Shown here in pieces: positions 1 to 8,366 of a stretch of 25,448 bases of DNA. Origin of the DNA: an uncultured Eubacteriales bacterium (GTDB lineage: Bacteria; Bacillota; Clostridia; Oscillospirales; Oscillospiraceae). The translations under genes and the position numbers were made by a program. The notes under the pieces were generated by a model. The model searched no databases. It was not told the origin of the DNA and saw only the letters and a list, made by a program, of their open reading frames with translations. Numbering within the stretch: position 1 is the stretch's first letter; each line of letters begins with the position of its first letter. The DNA lies in contig UQGJ01000035.1 in the NCBI GenBank assembly GCA_900540545.1, positions 1 through 25,448 of the forward strand, given 5' to 3'.

Positions 1-1932
1 GGCACCGCCACCGGCGGCAAGGGCGGCGACACCCAGACCGGCACCGGCGGCGCGGGCGGCAACGGCGCCACCGCCGGCTCCAGCAGTACCGTGACCAACG
101 GCTCCGACAGCCAACTCACCGGCGGCCAAGGCGGCGGTACCACCTCCGGCACCGGCGGCAAGGGCGGCGCAGGCGCCCAGGGCAACAGCGTAACCAACAA
201 CGGCGGCGCCGCGAATATCCAGGGCGGCCAGGGCGGCGCGGCCGGCGGCGCCTCCGCCAGCCTGGGCGATGGTGGACACGGCGCGGAGGACACCAGCGGC
301 ACCAAGCTCGACGGTGTCAGCGCCACCGACGGCAGCATGGGCACAGCGGGCTACACCATCACCCTGAACACGGGGAGCGAGACCCTCACGGTCGTCACCG
401 ACGGAGACGGCAGACTCTCCAGCCTGCCCACCCCCAACGCTCCCGCCGGCAAGGTCTTTGACGGCTGGTACACCGAGGACGGCGTGAAGGTGGAGACCGG
501 CCCCGACGGCACCCGCTTCTCCGGGCCGGCCACCCTCACGGCCAAGTGGAAAGCCGCCCCCTCCACCCCCTCCAGCGGTGGCTCCACCTCCGGCAACAAG
601 GGCGACACCGTGAAGAACCCCGACGGCTCCGTCACCGTCACCACCACCGACAAGACCACCGGCAAGGTCACCGAGACCACCACCTACCCCGACGGCACCG
701 TGTCCGAGACCGTCACCAAGCCCAGCGGCGCCGTCACCGAGACCGTCACCAAGCCCGACGGCACCGTCACCGAGACCGTCAAGGACCCCGCCGGCAAGGT
801 GGTCTCCACCACCGTCACCGAGATGGCCAAGGACGGCACCGTCACCCAGACCCACACCGACGCCCGGGGCGACGTGACCACCACCGTCACCACCACCGAT
901 CCCGACGGCACGGTCCACCAGACCATCACCGACCCCTACGGCGGCGTGACCACGGTGGAGAAGGTCACGGACAAGGACGGCACCGTCACCGAGACCGCCA
1001 CCGGCCCCGACGGCGGCGTGACCACCACCGTCACCACCACCGACAAGAAGACCGGCGCCACCACCTCGGACAAGACCGAGCCCGACGGCTCCAAGACCCA
1101 CACCGTCACCCAGCCCGACGGCTCCATCGCCCAGACCCAGGACCGCTCCGACGGCGTGAAGGCGGAGACCACCGTCACCGCCAAGGGCGAGGCCAAGGCC
1201 ACCGTCACCGTCCCCGACACCGTGGACGGCAAGGTGGGGCTGGCCCTCCCCGCCGGGGACGGCAACGTGGTCATCCTCACCCAGCCCGACGGCACCCAGC
1301 GGCCCCTGGAGTACGCCCTGGTGGAGAACGGCACGGCCTACGTCCTGCTGGACCAGTCCGCCACCCTGCACATCGAGACCCGCAGGGACCTGTTCAGCGA
1401 CATGTCCGGCCACTGGGCCCATGACGCCGCCGACTTCACCGGCGCCCGGAACATCTTCCAGGGCGTGGGCGAGGGCCGCTTCGCCCCCGACGTGGACATC
1501 ACCCGGGGTTCCATCGTGACCGTCCTGTACCGCATGGAGCAGACCCCCGAGGCCGGTTCCTCCGCCTTCGTGGACGTCACCTCCGACAGCTTCTACGCCG
1601 ACGCGGTGGCCTGGGGCGCGGAGTCCGGCGTGGTCAAGGGCGTCAGCGCCGACCAGTACGACCCCGACCGGGCCGTCACCCGGCAGGAGCTGTGCCTCAT
1701 GCTCTACCGCTACGCCCAGGTCTGCGGCTACGACCTGCGCACCGGCAAGCACGTGACCTTCTCCGATGCCGACACCATCCCCGACTGGTCCCGGGAGGCC
1801 ATGGAGTGGGCGGCCTCCGCCGGGCTGGTCACCGGCAAGACCGGCAACCTGGCCGACCCCACCGGCCCGGCCAGCCGCGCCGAGGTGGCCACCATCCTGG
1901 AGCGTTTCATCATCAACGTAGTCAAGAAATAA
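1..1932 (+). CDS. SLH-domain surface protein, Gly-rich repeats (5' end outside window)
   Basis: The reading frame is open from base 1, so only the last 643 residues are present and the true start lies upstream; the GTG at 91 is just an internal codon. Residues 1-110 are a low-complexity Gly/Thr/Ala/Asn region of GGxGG-like units. Residues 117-183 resemble an InlB-type Listeria-Bacteroides repeat (FDGWYTEDG ... LTAKWK). Residues 200-400 are Thr-rich repeats built on PDGTVTET. The end carries three S-layer homology domains (about 463-515, 520-572 and 580-640) with recognisable FSDMSGHWA, FVDVTSDSFYADAV and ITRG/VTRQE/ASRAE motifs. SLH domains anchor proteins non-covalently to secondary cell-wall polymer, so this is probably an exported surface protein; the signal peptide is not visible. 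A hairpin follows the stop. The C-terminal module matches that of the 12717-19370 protein. The ligand or role is unknown. Confidence 0.88.
   Translation, partial: GTATGGKGGDTQTGTGGAGGNGATAGSSSTVTNGSDSQLTGGQGGGTTSGTGGKGGAGAQGNSVTNNGGAANIQGGQGGAAGGASASLGDGGHGAEDTSGTKLDGVSATDGSMGTAGYTITLNTGSETLTVVTDGDGRLSSLPTPNAPAGKVFDGWYTEDGVKVETGPDGTRFSGPATLTAKWKAAPSTPSSGGSTSGNKGDTVKNPDGSVTVTTTDKTTGKVTETTTYPDGTVSETVTKPSGAVTETVTKPDGTVTETVKDPAGKVVSTTVTEMAKDGTVTQTHTDARGDVTTTVTTTDPDGTVHQTITDPYGGVTTVEKVTDKDGTVTETATGPDGGVTTTVTTTDKKTGATTSDKTEPDGSKTHTVTQPDGSIAQTQDRSDGVKAETTVTAKGEAKATVTVPDTVDGKVGLALPAGDGNVVILTQPDGTQRPLEYALVENGTAYVLLDQSATLHIETRRDLFSDMSGHWAHDAADFTGARNIFQGVGEGRFAPDVDITRGSIVTVLYRMEQTPEAGSSAFVDVTSDSFYADAVAWGAESGVVKGVSADQYDPDRAVTRQELCLMLYRYAQVCGYDLRTGKHVTFSDADTIPDWSREAMEWAASAGLVTGKTGNLADPTGPASRAEVATILERFIINVVKK
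601..1150 (+). repeat. Degenerate coding repeats encoding PDGTVTET-like units
   Basis: Within the surface protein gene, blocks resembling GACGGCACCGTCACCGAGAC recur with variations, encoding tandem units of the form PDG(T/S)VTET(V/T). Near-identity at both DNA and protein level suggests expansion by slippage or recombination. The units probably form an extended Thr-rich stalk between the Gly-rich region and the SLH anchor. Confidence 0.75.
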
Positions 1933-1945
1933 CGCCATGGAACAG

Positions 1946-1970
1946 GAGCGGGGGCTCCAAGCCCCCGCTC
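1946..1970 (+). terminator. Hairpin after SLH gene
   Basis: A perfect 10-bp stem, GAGCGGGGGC / GCCCCCGCTC, with loop TCCAA lies 13 bases after the stop codon. There is no T-tract, so termination strength is uncertain and some read-through into the downstream LytTR gene is possible. Confidence 0.55.
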
Positions 1971-2002
1971 CCACTTCCGGGACTGAGGGGAGGACATGAT
2001 TT

Positions 2003-2500
2003 ATGGAAGTAATCGTCCTGGGGCAGGCGTCATCCGGCGGCCCGCTTTTCGCCGAGTGGCAGCGGCGGGCCGACGAGCTGGGCGTTCCGCTGCATATCGT
2101 CTCCTGTGAGGAGCCGGAACAGGCATCCGGGGCGCTGGACCAGGCGCTTCTGCGGGAGTACGACCAGTCGGGCCGCGGGCTCCCCTTCCCCGCCGAGGAC
2201 GGCGTCCATATGCTCCGGCCCGCTCAGGTCCGCTATCTGAGGGGCGAGGGCCACCGGGTCCTGGTCAGCCTGTCCGACGGGCAGCTCCTGCGCAGCAAGA
2301 CCCTGCGGGTCTCCGCCGGGTCGGTGATCGCCCCCTATCTGAAGTACGGGCGCTTTTTCCAGGCCAGCCGGGTGCTGTACGTCAACGAGGCGTTCATCTC
2401 CGCCATCACGTGCGGGGGCATCACCATGACTGACGGCGAGACCCTGCGCCTGGTCCAGGCCCGCTACCGGGACTGGCGGTCGGCCAACGGCCGGCCCTGA
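2003..2500 (+). CDS. LytTR-type DNA-binding protein, no receiver domain
   Basis: The product is 165 residues. Residues about 70-160 fit a LytTR DNA-binding domain: a strand pattern VRYLRGEGHRVLVSLSDGQ, then the family's F-x-x-(A/H)-S-x-x-(Y/V)-x-V-N block (FFQASRVLYVNEAFISAI) and a final strand TMTDGETLRL. LytTR domains bind DNA through beta-strands and usually sit behind a response-regulator receiver. Here the first 65 residues are too short and lack the phospho-acceptor Asp pattern, so the input is unknown. The ATG at 2003 is preceded by GAGGGGAGG at a good distance; the ATG at 1996 is out of frame. The gene follows the SLH gene by 70 bases and ends at a strong terminator. Targets are unknown. 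The LytTR call rests on a by-eye pattern match. Confidence 0.7.
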   Translation: MEVIVLGQASSGGPLFAEWQRRADELGVPLHIVSCEEPEQASGALDQALLREYDQSGRGLPFPAEDGVHMLRPAQVRYLRGEGHRVLVSLSDGQLLRSKTLRVSAGSVIAPYLKYGRFFQASRVLYVNEAFISAITCGGITMTDGETLRLVQARYRDWRSANGRP

Positions 2501-2517
2501 CCCGGCAGCTCAACGCC

Positions 2518-2558
2518 AAAGGGCGTGCAATTCCAAATGGAATTGCACGCCCTTTTTT
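2518..2558 (+). terminator. Rho-independent terminator
   Basis: A 17-bp perfect stem (AAAGGGCGTGCAATTCC with its complement, loop AAAT) ends in a run of six T. It closes the SLH/LytTR transcription unit. Confidence 0.93.
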
Positions 2559-2614
2559 ATTCACGGTGCCAAACCGCGAATTCGCCACAAAACCGGTCAT
2601 CCACGCCGGATTTC

Positions 2615-2623
2615 TGCTAGAAT
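2615..2623 (+). promoter_or_regulatory. Candidate extended -10 promoter for the diguanylate cyclase
   Basis: TGCTAGAAT combines a TGn extension with a TAGAAT -10 hexamer, about 58 bases before the chosen start. No good -35 hexamer is visible at the usual distance, which is acceptable for extended -10 promoters. Confidence 0.45.
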
Positions 2624-2680
2624 GAATCAGAAACTGTTGCGTCTATCCGGCGAAACCGCCGCAAAGATGAGGTGTATGCC

Positions 2681-4342
2681 ATGAAGTCGATCCAGACAAA
2701 ATTCATCGCGCTGATTTTGGGCTGCGTCCTGCTCTCGTCGGTGGTCATCGGCGGGGCGGGCATCCTGAACGTCCAGCGGGTGGTGGACGGGGACTCCGCC
2801 AAAATCATGAACCTTCTGTGCGAGGAGAAGGCCCTGGAGCTGGACGGCCTGCTCTCCCGCATCGAGCAGTCGGTCAAGACCCTGTCGGTCTACACCATGG
2901 ACCGGCTGGAGAGCGTGGACCGGCTGAAAACCGACGGGGCCTACATGGACCAGTACACCCAGCAATTGGAGTCGGTGGCCGTGAATGCGGCCAACAACAC
3001 CGAGGGTTCCCTGGCCGTCTACGTCCGCTTCAACCCCGAGTTCGCCCCGCCCACCTCCGGCCTTTTCTGGAGCAAGACGGAGCGCAGCGGCAGCTTCCAG
3101 CCCCTCACCCCCACCGATTTTTCCAGCTTCAGCCCCTCGGACACCGAGCACGTGGGCTGGTACTACATCCCCGTGAAAAACGGCCGGGCCACCTGGATGC
3201 TGCCCTACTTCAATCAGAATCTGGGCGTGCAGATGATCTCCTACGTCATCCCCCTCTACCGGGAGGGCGAGACCATCGGCGTGGTGGGCATGGACATCGA
3301 CTTCGGCGTCCTGGAGGACATGGTGGCGGGCATCCGCCTCTACGAGAGCGGCTACGCCTTCCTGTCCGACAGCCAGGGCAACGTGATGTACCACCGGGAC
3401 ATCCCCCTGGGCACCTCCATGGGGGCGGCGGACAAGAGCCTCTACCCGGTGGTGGAGGAGCTGGAAAACGGCACCTCCGGCAGCGCCCTCTTCGCCTATG
3501 AGTACGGCGGCGAGCGGCGGGAGCTGGCCTTCCGCACCCTGGGCAACGGGATGCGGCTGGCCGTCACCGCCCCGGTGGCCGAGATCGACCGGGAGCGCAA
3601 CCGCCTCATTCTGGAGAACGTCGTCGCCCTCCTGCTTATCTGCGCCCTCTCCGTGGCCCTCACCGCCCTCTTCACCCGGCGGCTGGTCCGGCCCCTGAAG
3701 GAGCTGAATCTGGCGGCCAAGAAAATCGCCGAGGGCGACCTGTCCGTCACCATCAGCACCCAGACCAAGGACGAGGTGGGCGCCCTGGCCGACAGCTTCC
3801 AAAAGACGGTGGAGCATTTGCAGCAGTACATCAGCTACATCAACGGCCTGGCCTACCGGGACGCCCTGACCGGGGTGAAGAACAAGACCGCCTGCCAGGA
3901 GGCGGAGCGGCAGATGGAAGAGCGCATGCGCACCGGCCGCCCGGAGTTCGCGGTGGTGGTGCTGGACATCAACGGCCTCAAGCACGTCAACGACACCTAC
4001 GGCCACGACTTCGGCGACATGCTCATCATCGACGCCTGCCGTTTCATCTGCAAGACCTTCCGCCGCAGCCCCGTCTACCGCATCGGCGGGGACGAGTTCC
4101 TGGTCATCCTGGAAAACGGCGATTATGAGAGCTATCCCGCCCTGCTGGAGAGCTTCGAGCGGGATATGGCGGAGCACAACCTGACGGCCCGGCCCGACAG
4201 CCGCCTGTCCATCGCCCGGGGCATCGCGGTGTACGACCCGGACGTGGACCTGGTGTTCGCCAACGTGTTCAAGCGGGCGGACGACGCCATGTACCAGAAC
4301 AAGGCGGACATCAAAGCCCGGGAGCGAGGGGAAAAGACGTAA
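2681..4342 (+). CDS. Membrane diguanylate cyclase (Cache sensor, HAMP, GGDEF)
   Basis: This 553-residue protein has a first membrane segment (about 8-28), an extracytoplasmic region of about 280 residues resembling a dCache sensor, a second membrane segment (about 308-330), a HAMP linker (about 331-383, RRLVRPLKELNLAAKKIAEGDLS) and a GGDEF domain (about 391-548). The signature GGDEF is intact at residues 469-473, with substrate and metal residues in the DINGLKHVNDTYGHDFGD stretch, so it should make cyclic di-GMP from GTP. The RxxD inhibitory site that would lie five residues before GGDEF is absent (FRRS). I chose ATG 2681 because GATGAGG ends eight bases upstream; the in-frame GTG at 2672 overlaps that ribosome site. 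The gene stands alone between two terminators. The extracellular ligand cannot be read from sequence. Confidence 0.9.
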   Translation: MKSIQTKFIALILGCVLLSSVVIGGAGILNVQRVVDGDSAKIMNLLCEEKALELDGLLSRIEQSVKTLSVYTMDRLESVDRLKTDGAYMDQYTQQLESVAVNAANNTEGSLAVYVRFNPEFAPPTSGLFWSKTERSGSFQPLTPTDFSSFSPSDTEHVGWYYIPVKNGRATWMLPYFNQNLGVQMISYVIPLYREGETIGVVGMDIDFGVLEDMVAGIRLYESGYAFLSDSQGNVMYHRDIPLGTSMGAADKSLYPVVEELENGTSGSALFAYEYGGERRELAFRTLGNGMRLAVTAPVAEIDRERNRLILENVVALLLICALSVALTALFTRRLVRPLKELNLAAKKIAEGDLSVTISTQTKDEVGALADSFQKTVEHLQQYISYINGLAYRDALTGVKNKTACQEAERQMEERMRTGRPEFAVVVLDINGLKHVNDTYGHDFGDMLIIDACRFICKTFRRSPVYRIGGDEFLVILENGDYESYPALLESFERDMAEHNLTARPDSRLSIARGIAVYDPDVDLVFANVFKRADDAMYQNKADIKARERGEKT

Positions 4343-4357
4343 GTCTTGAATAGAAAC

Positions 4358-4392
4358 ACATGCGCCCACCGGCCAAGCCGGTGGGCGCATGT
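4358..4392. terminator. Bidirectional terminator between convergent genes
   Basis: A 16-bp perfect stem (ACATGCGCCCACCGGC and its complement, loop CAA) sits between the diguanylate cyclase and the radical SAM gene. It is followed by TTGTT on the + side and, read from the - strand, by TTTCTATT. Confidence 0.85.
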
Positions 4393-4412
4393 TTGTTCCG
4401 GGAGGTTTTCGC

Positions 4413-5768
4413 CTACCGCAGGGCGGCGGCGCGGCGGAGGGCGCGGGCCGCGGTTTTCGCCAGATAGGCTGGGGTGACGAAGCGGTAGGCGCCCCGGCGG
4501 AAGCCCAGGAGGGCCAGCCGGAGGAGCAGGAGCCAATAGCGCAGGCGGTAGGACCGCCGGGTCATATATTTGGGGGGCAGGACCAGATGGGTGAGGTCAA
4601 AAGACCGCAAATTGGGGCTTTCCGCCCCATCTAAACCGGCCATTTTTTCGTCAAAAAGGGGCGTTTCGGGCAGTGGAGTGAGGATTTGGACCGAAACATA
4701 CCGCAAGGGAGTTTCCTTTACCCAGCGGTACAGAGCGCAAAAATCCTCTTTTTGGAAGTCCGGGTCGGCCAGGAGGAGGGCCACGCAGTCGGCCCCGTGC
4801 TCCGCCAGCACCGCCAGACAGGCCTCGTTGACCCGGCGGGTGGTGCCCTTGTCCCAGGTCGCCAGCTTTTGGTCCGTGATGCCCTCCAGCCCCACCAGGA
4901 AGGCGGCGAAGCCGGTTTGGCACAGCTCCCCCACCAGGGCGGGATGGGCGGCGATAAAGTCGGCCCTGGCGTAGCAGAGGTAGCGCTTACGGATGCCCCG
5001 GTCCCGGACCCCGGCCAGGAAGGCCCGGACCCGGCCCTCGTCCAGGAGGAAGTCGGAGTCCACGATGAAAACCGTCTCCCCCGGGACCTGCTCCAGCTCG
5101 TCCAGGACCAGGTCCAGGCGGCGGGCCTGATACTGGCCGCCGTGGAGGTTCCGGCCGTAGCAGAACCGGCAGGAGAAGGGGCAGGAGGCCGCCGTTTTCA
5201 AGGTGGAGATACGGGGCCAGTCCAGATAGCGGAACCAGTCGGCCCTGGCCGCCCAGCCGCTGCGGTCGGGCAGGGGCAGCCCGTCCATATCGCCGGGGAC
5301 GTAGGGGGTCTCGGCCCACCCCTCCCCCGTCCGGCGGCACAAGCCGGGGATGTCGCCGGGGACGGCCCCCGCCGCCAGCCCCTCCAGCAGGCGGCGGAAC
5401 TCCGCTGCGGACTCGGAGCGGAACACATAGTCCGCCTCGGGCCAGTGGAGCCGCCGGTGGCAGAGCTGGGCGTGGACGCCCCCCAGCACCACGGTGCAGC
5501 CGGGGGCGGCGGCCTTGGCCAGCCGGGCGTAGGCGCGCATCTCCCGCTCCTGGGTCAGGTAACCGGTGACGGCCACCACGTCGGGGGCGAAGCCGCGGAC
5601 CACCCTGGATAAGGGGCGGGACTCTGTGATGCCGTCGTAAATCGCGGCCTCGGCTCCCGCCGCCCGGCAGGCGGGCAGAAGAGTCTCCAGCTCCAGGGGC
5701 TCGCAGGCGATGCCGCCGAACAGGGTCATGGCGTTGAGCCGCCGGGGCCGGACCAACAGGACCCGCAT
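4413..5768 (-). CDS. B12-binding-domain radical SAM protein
   Basis: The protein has 451 residues. The N-terminal part (about 1-145) looks like a cobalamin-binding Rossmann domain (ALL-type start MRVLLVRP, later VVLGGVHAQ). The radical SAM core (about 180-390) carries the [4Fe-4S]-SAM motif C196-x3-C200-x2-C203 (CPFSCRFC). The last 60 residues are hydrophobic and basic, suggesting membrane association. This architecture is that of the BchE/HpnJ-type class of B12 radical SAM enzymes, which carry out methylations or C-C/C-O rearrangements; the substrate here is unknown. The start codon overlaps the stop of the upstream reductase by one base (TGATG), so the two are translationally coupled. It is the last gene of a run reading from the ArsR-linked permease and ends at a bidirectional hairpin. 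A link to arsenic or lipid chemistry would be inference only. Confidence 0.82.
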   Translation of the reverse strand: MRVLLVRPRRLNAMTLFGGIACEPLELETLLPACRAAGAEAAIYDGITESRPLSRVVRGFAPDVVAVTGYLTQEREMRAYARLAKAAAPGCTVVLGGVHAQLCHRRLHWPEADYVFRSESAAEFRRLLEGLAAGAVPGDIPGLCRRTGEGWAETPYVPGDMDGLPLPDRSGWAARADWFRYLDWPRISTLKTAASCPFSCRFCYGRNLHGGQYQARRLDLVLDELEQVPGETVFIVDSDFLLDEGRVRAFLAGVRDRGIRKRYLCYARADFIAAHPALVGELCQTGFAAFLVGLEGITDQKLATWDKGTTRRVNEACLAVLAEHGADCVALLLADPDFQKEDFCALYRWVKETPLRYVSVQILTPLPETPLFDEKMAGLDGAESPNLRSFDLTHLVLPPKYMTRRSYRLRYWLLLLRLALLGFRRGAYRFVTPAYLAKTAARALRRAAALR

Positions 5769-6907
5769 CAGCCGAACATCTGGGCGGCGTCGGCCATGTT
5801 CCGGATGATGGGCACGCCGAAGGGGCAGCGGGTCTCACAGGCACCGCAGGCGATGCACGCCTCTCCGCCGGGGGCGAGGGCGGCGTAGTGGGCGCGGATG
5901 GAGGGCGGAACATGGTCCGGGTCCAGCCGGGCGATGTCCAGGTACTTGTTCACGCCGGCGATGTCGATGCCCACGGGGCAGGGCTGGCAGTGGCTGCAGT
6001 AGACGCAGCTGCCCGCGAAGTCGGTTTTCAGGGTGTGGAGGACCGGGGCGTAGTCCCGTTCCGCCGCGTCCAGGTCCAGGTAGGCCACGGCCTCCTCCAC
6101 CTGGGCCCGGCTCTGGCAGCCTACCATGACGCTGGCCACGGCGGGGCGGGTCAGGGCGTAGTGGATGCACTGGCCCACGGTCAGGGGCTTGGCGAAGGGG
6201 GTGTGCTCCGGGGAGATGAGCTTTCCGGCCCCCAACGTTTTCATGACCGTGATGCCCACCCCCCGCTGCTCACACAGCCGGTACAAGGCGGCCCGGGTGG
6301 GGTCGAAGCCGCCGAAGGCCTCCCCGCTCAGGCCCCGGTCCAGCTCGGCCAGGGCGTTGGTTTGGGCGGGGTACAGGTCGAAGGCGGGGTTGATGCTGAA
6401 CATCATCATCTCCGGCAGCCCGGTCTCCACCACCTTGGCGGCCGTCACCGGGTTGTGGGAGCTGAAGCCGATGTGGCGGATGTCCCCCTGCTGCTTCAGC
6501 TTCTGGACGTAGTCGGCGAAGCCGGTATCAAATACCCCGTGGTAGTCCTCCTCGGAATCGATGAAGAACATCATGCCGAAGTCGATGTACCCGAAGATGC
6601 GCAGCAGGTCCTCGAAATACTTCTGCACCGTGGGCAGGTCCCGGCTGATGTCGTACTGCTCCCGGACGTTGGTGGAGCCGATGTGGCCCTGGAGCATCAC
6701 CTTGTCCCGGCGCCCGCCCAGGGCCTTGGCGATGTTCTCCCGGACCTCGGTGCCGGGCATAAAGACGTCCATGAGGTTGACCCCGTGGTCCAGGGCGGCG
6801 TCGATGGTCTCCTTCACCTGGGCGTAGGGCTTGCCGTCCAGGTGTTCACAGCCCAGCCCAATGATCCCGGCCTGAACCCCAGTCCTGCCGATTTCTCTGT
6901 ATTCCAT
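5768..6907 (-). CDS. Aldo/keto reductase-like protein fused to a 2[4Fe-4S] ferredoxin domain
   Basis: The 379 residues comprise an AKR-like TIM barrel (about 1-285, start MEYREIGRTGVQAGIIGLG) and a C-terminal ferredoxin domain. Two cysteine clusters are visible: C301, C304, C307, C310 and C351, C354, C357, C361, enough for two [4Fe-4S] clusters. This is the COG1453-type architecture. By-eye alignment keeps the catalytic Asp (LMD) but replaces Tyr (MDVFMPG instead of DTAxxYG), Lys (LQGHIG instead of xATKxG) and His (MMFFID instead of LIHxPD). It may therefore not be a normal NADPH carbonyl reductase and could instead shuttle electrons. The start has AAGGGGAG upstream. The gene is 30 bases from the thioredoxin-like gene upstream and one-base coupled to the radical SAM gene downstream, which suggests it may supply reductant to that enzyme (inference). 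Confidence 0.85.
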   Translation of the reverse strand: MEYREIGRTGVQAGIIGLGCEHLDGKPYAQVKETIDAALDHGVNLMDVFMPGTEVRENIAKALGGRRDKVMLQGHIGSTNVREQYDISRDLPTVQKYFEDLLRIFGYIDFGMMFFIDSEEDYHGVFDTGFADYVQKLKQQGDIRHIGFSSHNPVTAAKVVETGLPEMMMFSINPAFDLYPAQTNALAELDRGLSGEAFGGFDPTRAALYRLCEQRGVGITVMKTLGAGKLISPEHTPFAKPLTVGQCIHYALTRPAVASVMVGCQSRAQVEEAVAYLDLDAAERDYAPVLHTLKTDFAGSCVYCSHCQPCPVGIDIAGVNKYLDIARLDPDHVPPSIRAHYAALAPGGEACIACGACETRCPFGVPIIRNMADAAQMFG

Positions 6908-6937
6908 GTGTGACTCCCCTTCTCTTGCGTTTTGGTC

Positions 6938-7282
6938 TCAGGGCCGCGCCTGCCGGAGCAGCGCCGCCACATCCTCTTTCTTGAGCACCCTGCCGTAGGA
7001 GACCACCTTCCCGTCCACCACCAGGGCCGGGGTGGTCATGACCCCATAGGCAGCGATTTGGGCGAAGTCCGTGACATGTTCAATGGCGTCGTCCATCCCC
7101 AGCTCCGCCAGGGCCTCGCGGGTGGCGGCCTCCAGGGCGTTGCATTTGGCACAGCCGGACCCCAGCACCTTGACCCCGGCCCGAGTTTTCGCCCGCTCCG
7201 CCCGGGCCATGGCGTCCGCACCGCAGGCTCCGCCGCAGCAGCCGCTCTTCCCCTCTGTTTTTTTCTTTCCGAACAATCTCAT
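6938..7282 (-). CDS. Thioredoxin-like redox-active disulfide protein
   Basis: This 114-residue protein has a short basic and Cys-rich head (C15, C16, C20 in GCCGGAC), then a small thioredoxin fold with the redox pair C44-A-K-C47 and the cis-Pro strand MTTPALVVDGKVV. It belongs to the TM0996/MTH895-like small thioredoxin group ('redox-active disulfide protein 2'), often found beside COG0701 permeases and ArsR regulators. No signal peptide is seen, so it should be cytosolic. The gene begins only 18 bases after the permease stop, which makes co-transcription very likely. It may reduce or hand over a thiol-bound metalloid to the permease; this is inferred from neighbourhood. The extra N-terminal Cys group could be a second binding site. 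Confidence 0.85.
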   Translation of the reverse strand: MRLFGKKKTEGKSGCCGGACGADAMARAERAKTRAGVKVLGSGCAKCNALEAATREALAELGMDDAIEHVTDFAQIAAYGVMTTPALVVDGKVVSYGRVLKKEDVAALLRQARP

Positions 7283-7300
7283 TATAAATACCTCCCCATC

Positions 7301-8314
7301 TTAAATCAACAGGAATTGAAGGGCGTTGAACAGATAGCCCACCAGGATGATACCCACCATACAAATGGCGATGAACAGGGCCAGCAGCTTTGGCTTGACC
7401 GCCTTGCGGAGCATGATCATGGACGGCAGGCTCAGGGTGGTCACGGCCATCATAAAGGCCAGGATGGTGCCTAACTGCGCCCCCTTGTAGAGAAGGGCCT
7501 CCGCCACAGGGATGGTGCCGAAAATATCCGCGTACATGGGGACACCAACCAGCGTGGCCAAAATGACGCCGAAGGGGTTATTGCTCCCCAGCACGGCTTC
7601 GATCCAGTGTTCGGGAATCCAGTTGTGAATGAGCGCGCCGATTCCCACACCTACTAAAATGTAGGGGAACACCTTCTGAAACGTAGAGGCGACCTGCTCT
7701 TTTGCGTACTGCACCCGCTCCCGCCTTGTCAGCGTGGGAGATTCAATATCCACGCCGCCAGCGCTGCGGATAAACTCCTCCACGTATGGCTCCATACCCA
7801 GCTTTTCAATCAGTGTCCCGCCAACCACCGCAATCACCAGCCCGACGAGGACATAAATCACGGCGACCTTTGCCCCAAAAATACTAATCAGCAGGACCAG
7901 GCTCCCCAAGTCCACCATAGGGGAGGAGATAAGGAAGGAGAAGGTCACGCCCAGGGGGAGGCCCGCACTGGTAAAGCCGATGAAGAGCGGAATGGAGGAG
8001 CAGGAGCAGAAGGGCGTCACCGTCCCCAACAGAGCGGAGATCATGTTGGCCCAAATCCCGTGAAAGCGTCCCAGGATTTTTTTACTCCGCTCCGGGGGGA
8101 AATAGCTCTGGATGTAGGAGATGATAAAAATTAGGAAACAGAGCAGCACCGTGATTTTAATGACATCGTATAAGAAAAACTGAACGCTCCCACCCACGCG
8201 GGAGGACGTGTCCAGGCCCAATGCGGTCAGGCTGTTCCCAATCACCGCATTGAGCCACTTCATCCCAAGAATTTGATCTTGGAAGAAGAGCCATATGGAC
8301 TGTAACATTTGCAA
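7301..8314 (-). CDS. Permease of the ArsP/DUF318 (COG0701) family
   Basis: The 337-residue integral membrane protein has about eight hydrophobic segments. The family signature is TPFCSCSSIPLFIGFTSAG (C103, C105), followed by SSPMVD, with a second related half (VGVPMYADIFGTIPVAEALL). Characterised ArsP members export trivalent organoarsenicals such as methylarsenite; other COG0701 members are less well defined, so the exact substrate is open. The cytosolic loop near residues 190-210 is charged. I keep the TTG at 8314 as start because GGAGGG lies six bases upstream; the ATG at 8308 would be 12 bases away and loses two residues. A palindromic ArsR-type operator lies 26 bases upstream. Base composition is visibly more AT-rich than flanking genes, consistent with transfer together with arsR. 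Confidence 0.85.
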   Translation of the reverse strand: MQMLQSIWLFFQDQILGMKWLNAVIGNSLTALGLDTSSRVGGSVQFFLYDVIKITVLLCFLIFIISYIQSYFPPERSKKILGRFHGIWANMISALLGTVTPFCSCSSIPLFIGFTSAGLPLGVTFSFLISSPMVDLGSLVLLISIFGAKVAVIYVLVGLVIAVVGGTLIEKLGMEPYVEEFIRSAGGVDIESPTLTRRERVQYAKEQVASTFQKVFPYILVGVGIGALIHNWIPEHWIEAVLGSNNPFGVILATLVGVPMYADIFGTIPVAEALLYKGAQLGTILAFMMAVTTLSLPSMIMLRKAVKPKLLALFIAICMVGIILVGYLFNALQFLLI

Positions 8315-8339
8315 TCGAATCCCTCCATTCTAGTGTCAT

Positions 8340-8355
8340 ATCAAAATATTTTGAT
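8340..8355 (-). promoter_or_regulatory. ArsR-type operator upstream of the permease operon
   Basis: ATCAAAATATTTTGAT is a perfect 16-bp palindrome placed between the arsR terminator and the permease start. Its half-sites (ATCAA...TTGAT) match those of a second site in front of arsR. It lies where a promoter for the permease would be; a possible -10 TAGAAT (8332 to 8327) is just downstream. Confidence 0.75.
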
Positions 8356-8366
8356 GTTTTGTGTCT

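Noticed and set aside
601..1150. Possible CRISPR-like array
   Set aside because: The repeats are in frame, degenerate, without unique spacers of constant length, and encode a Thr-rich stalk.
2627..4390. 587-codon open frame antisense to the diguanylate cyclase
   Set aside because: The + strand frame has complete Cache-HAMP-GGDEF structure; the antisense translation has only compositional pattern.
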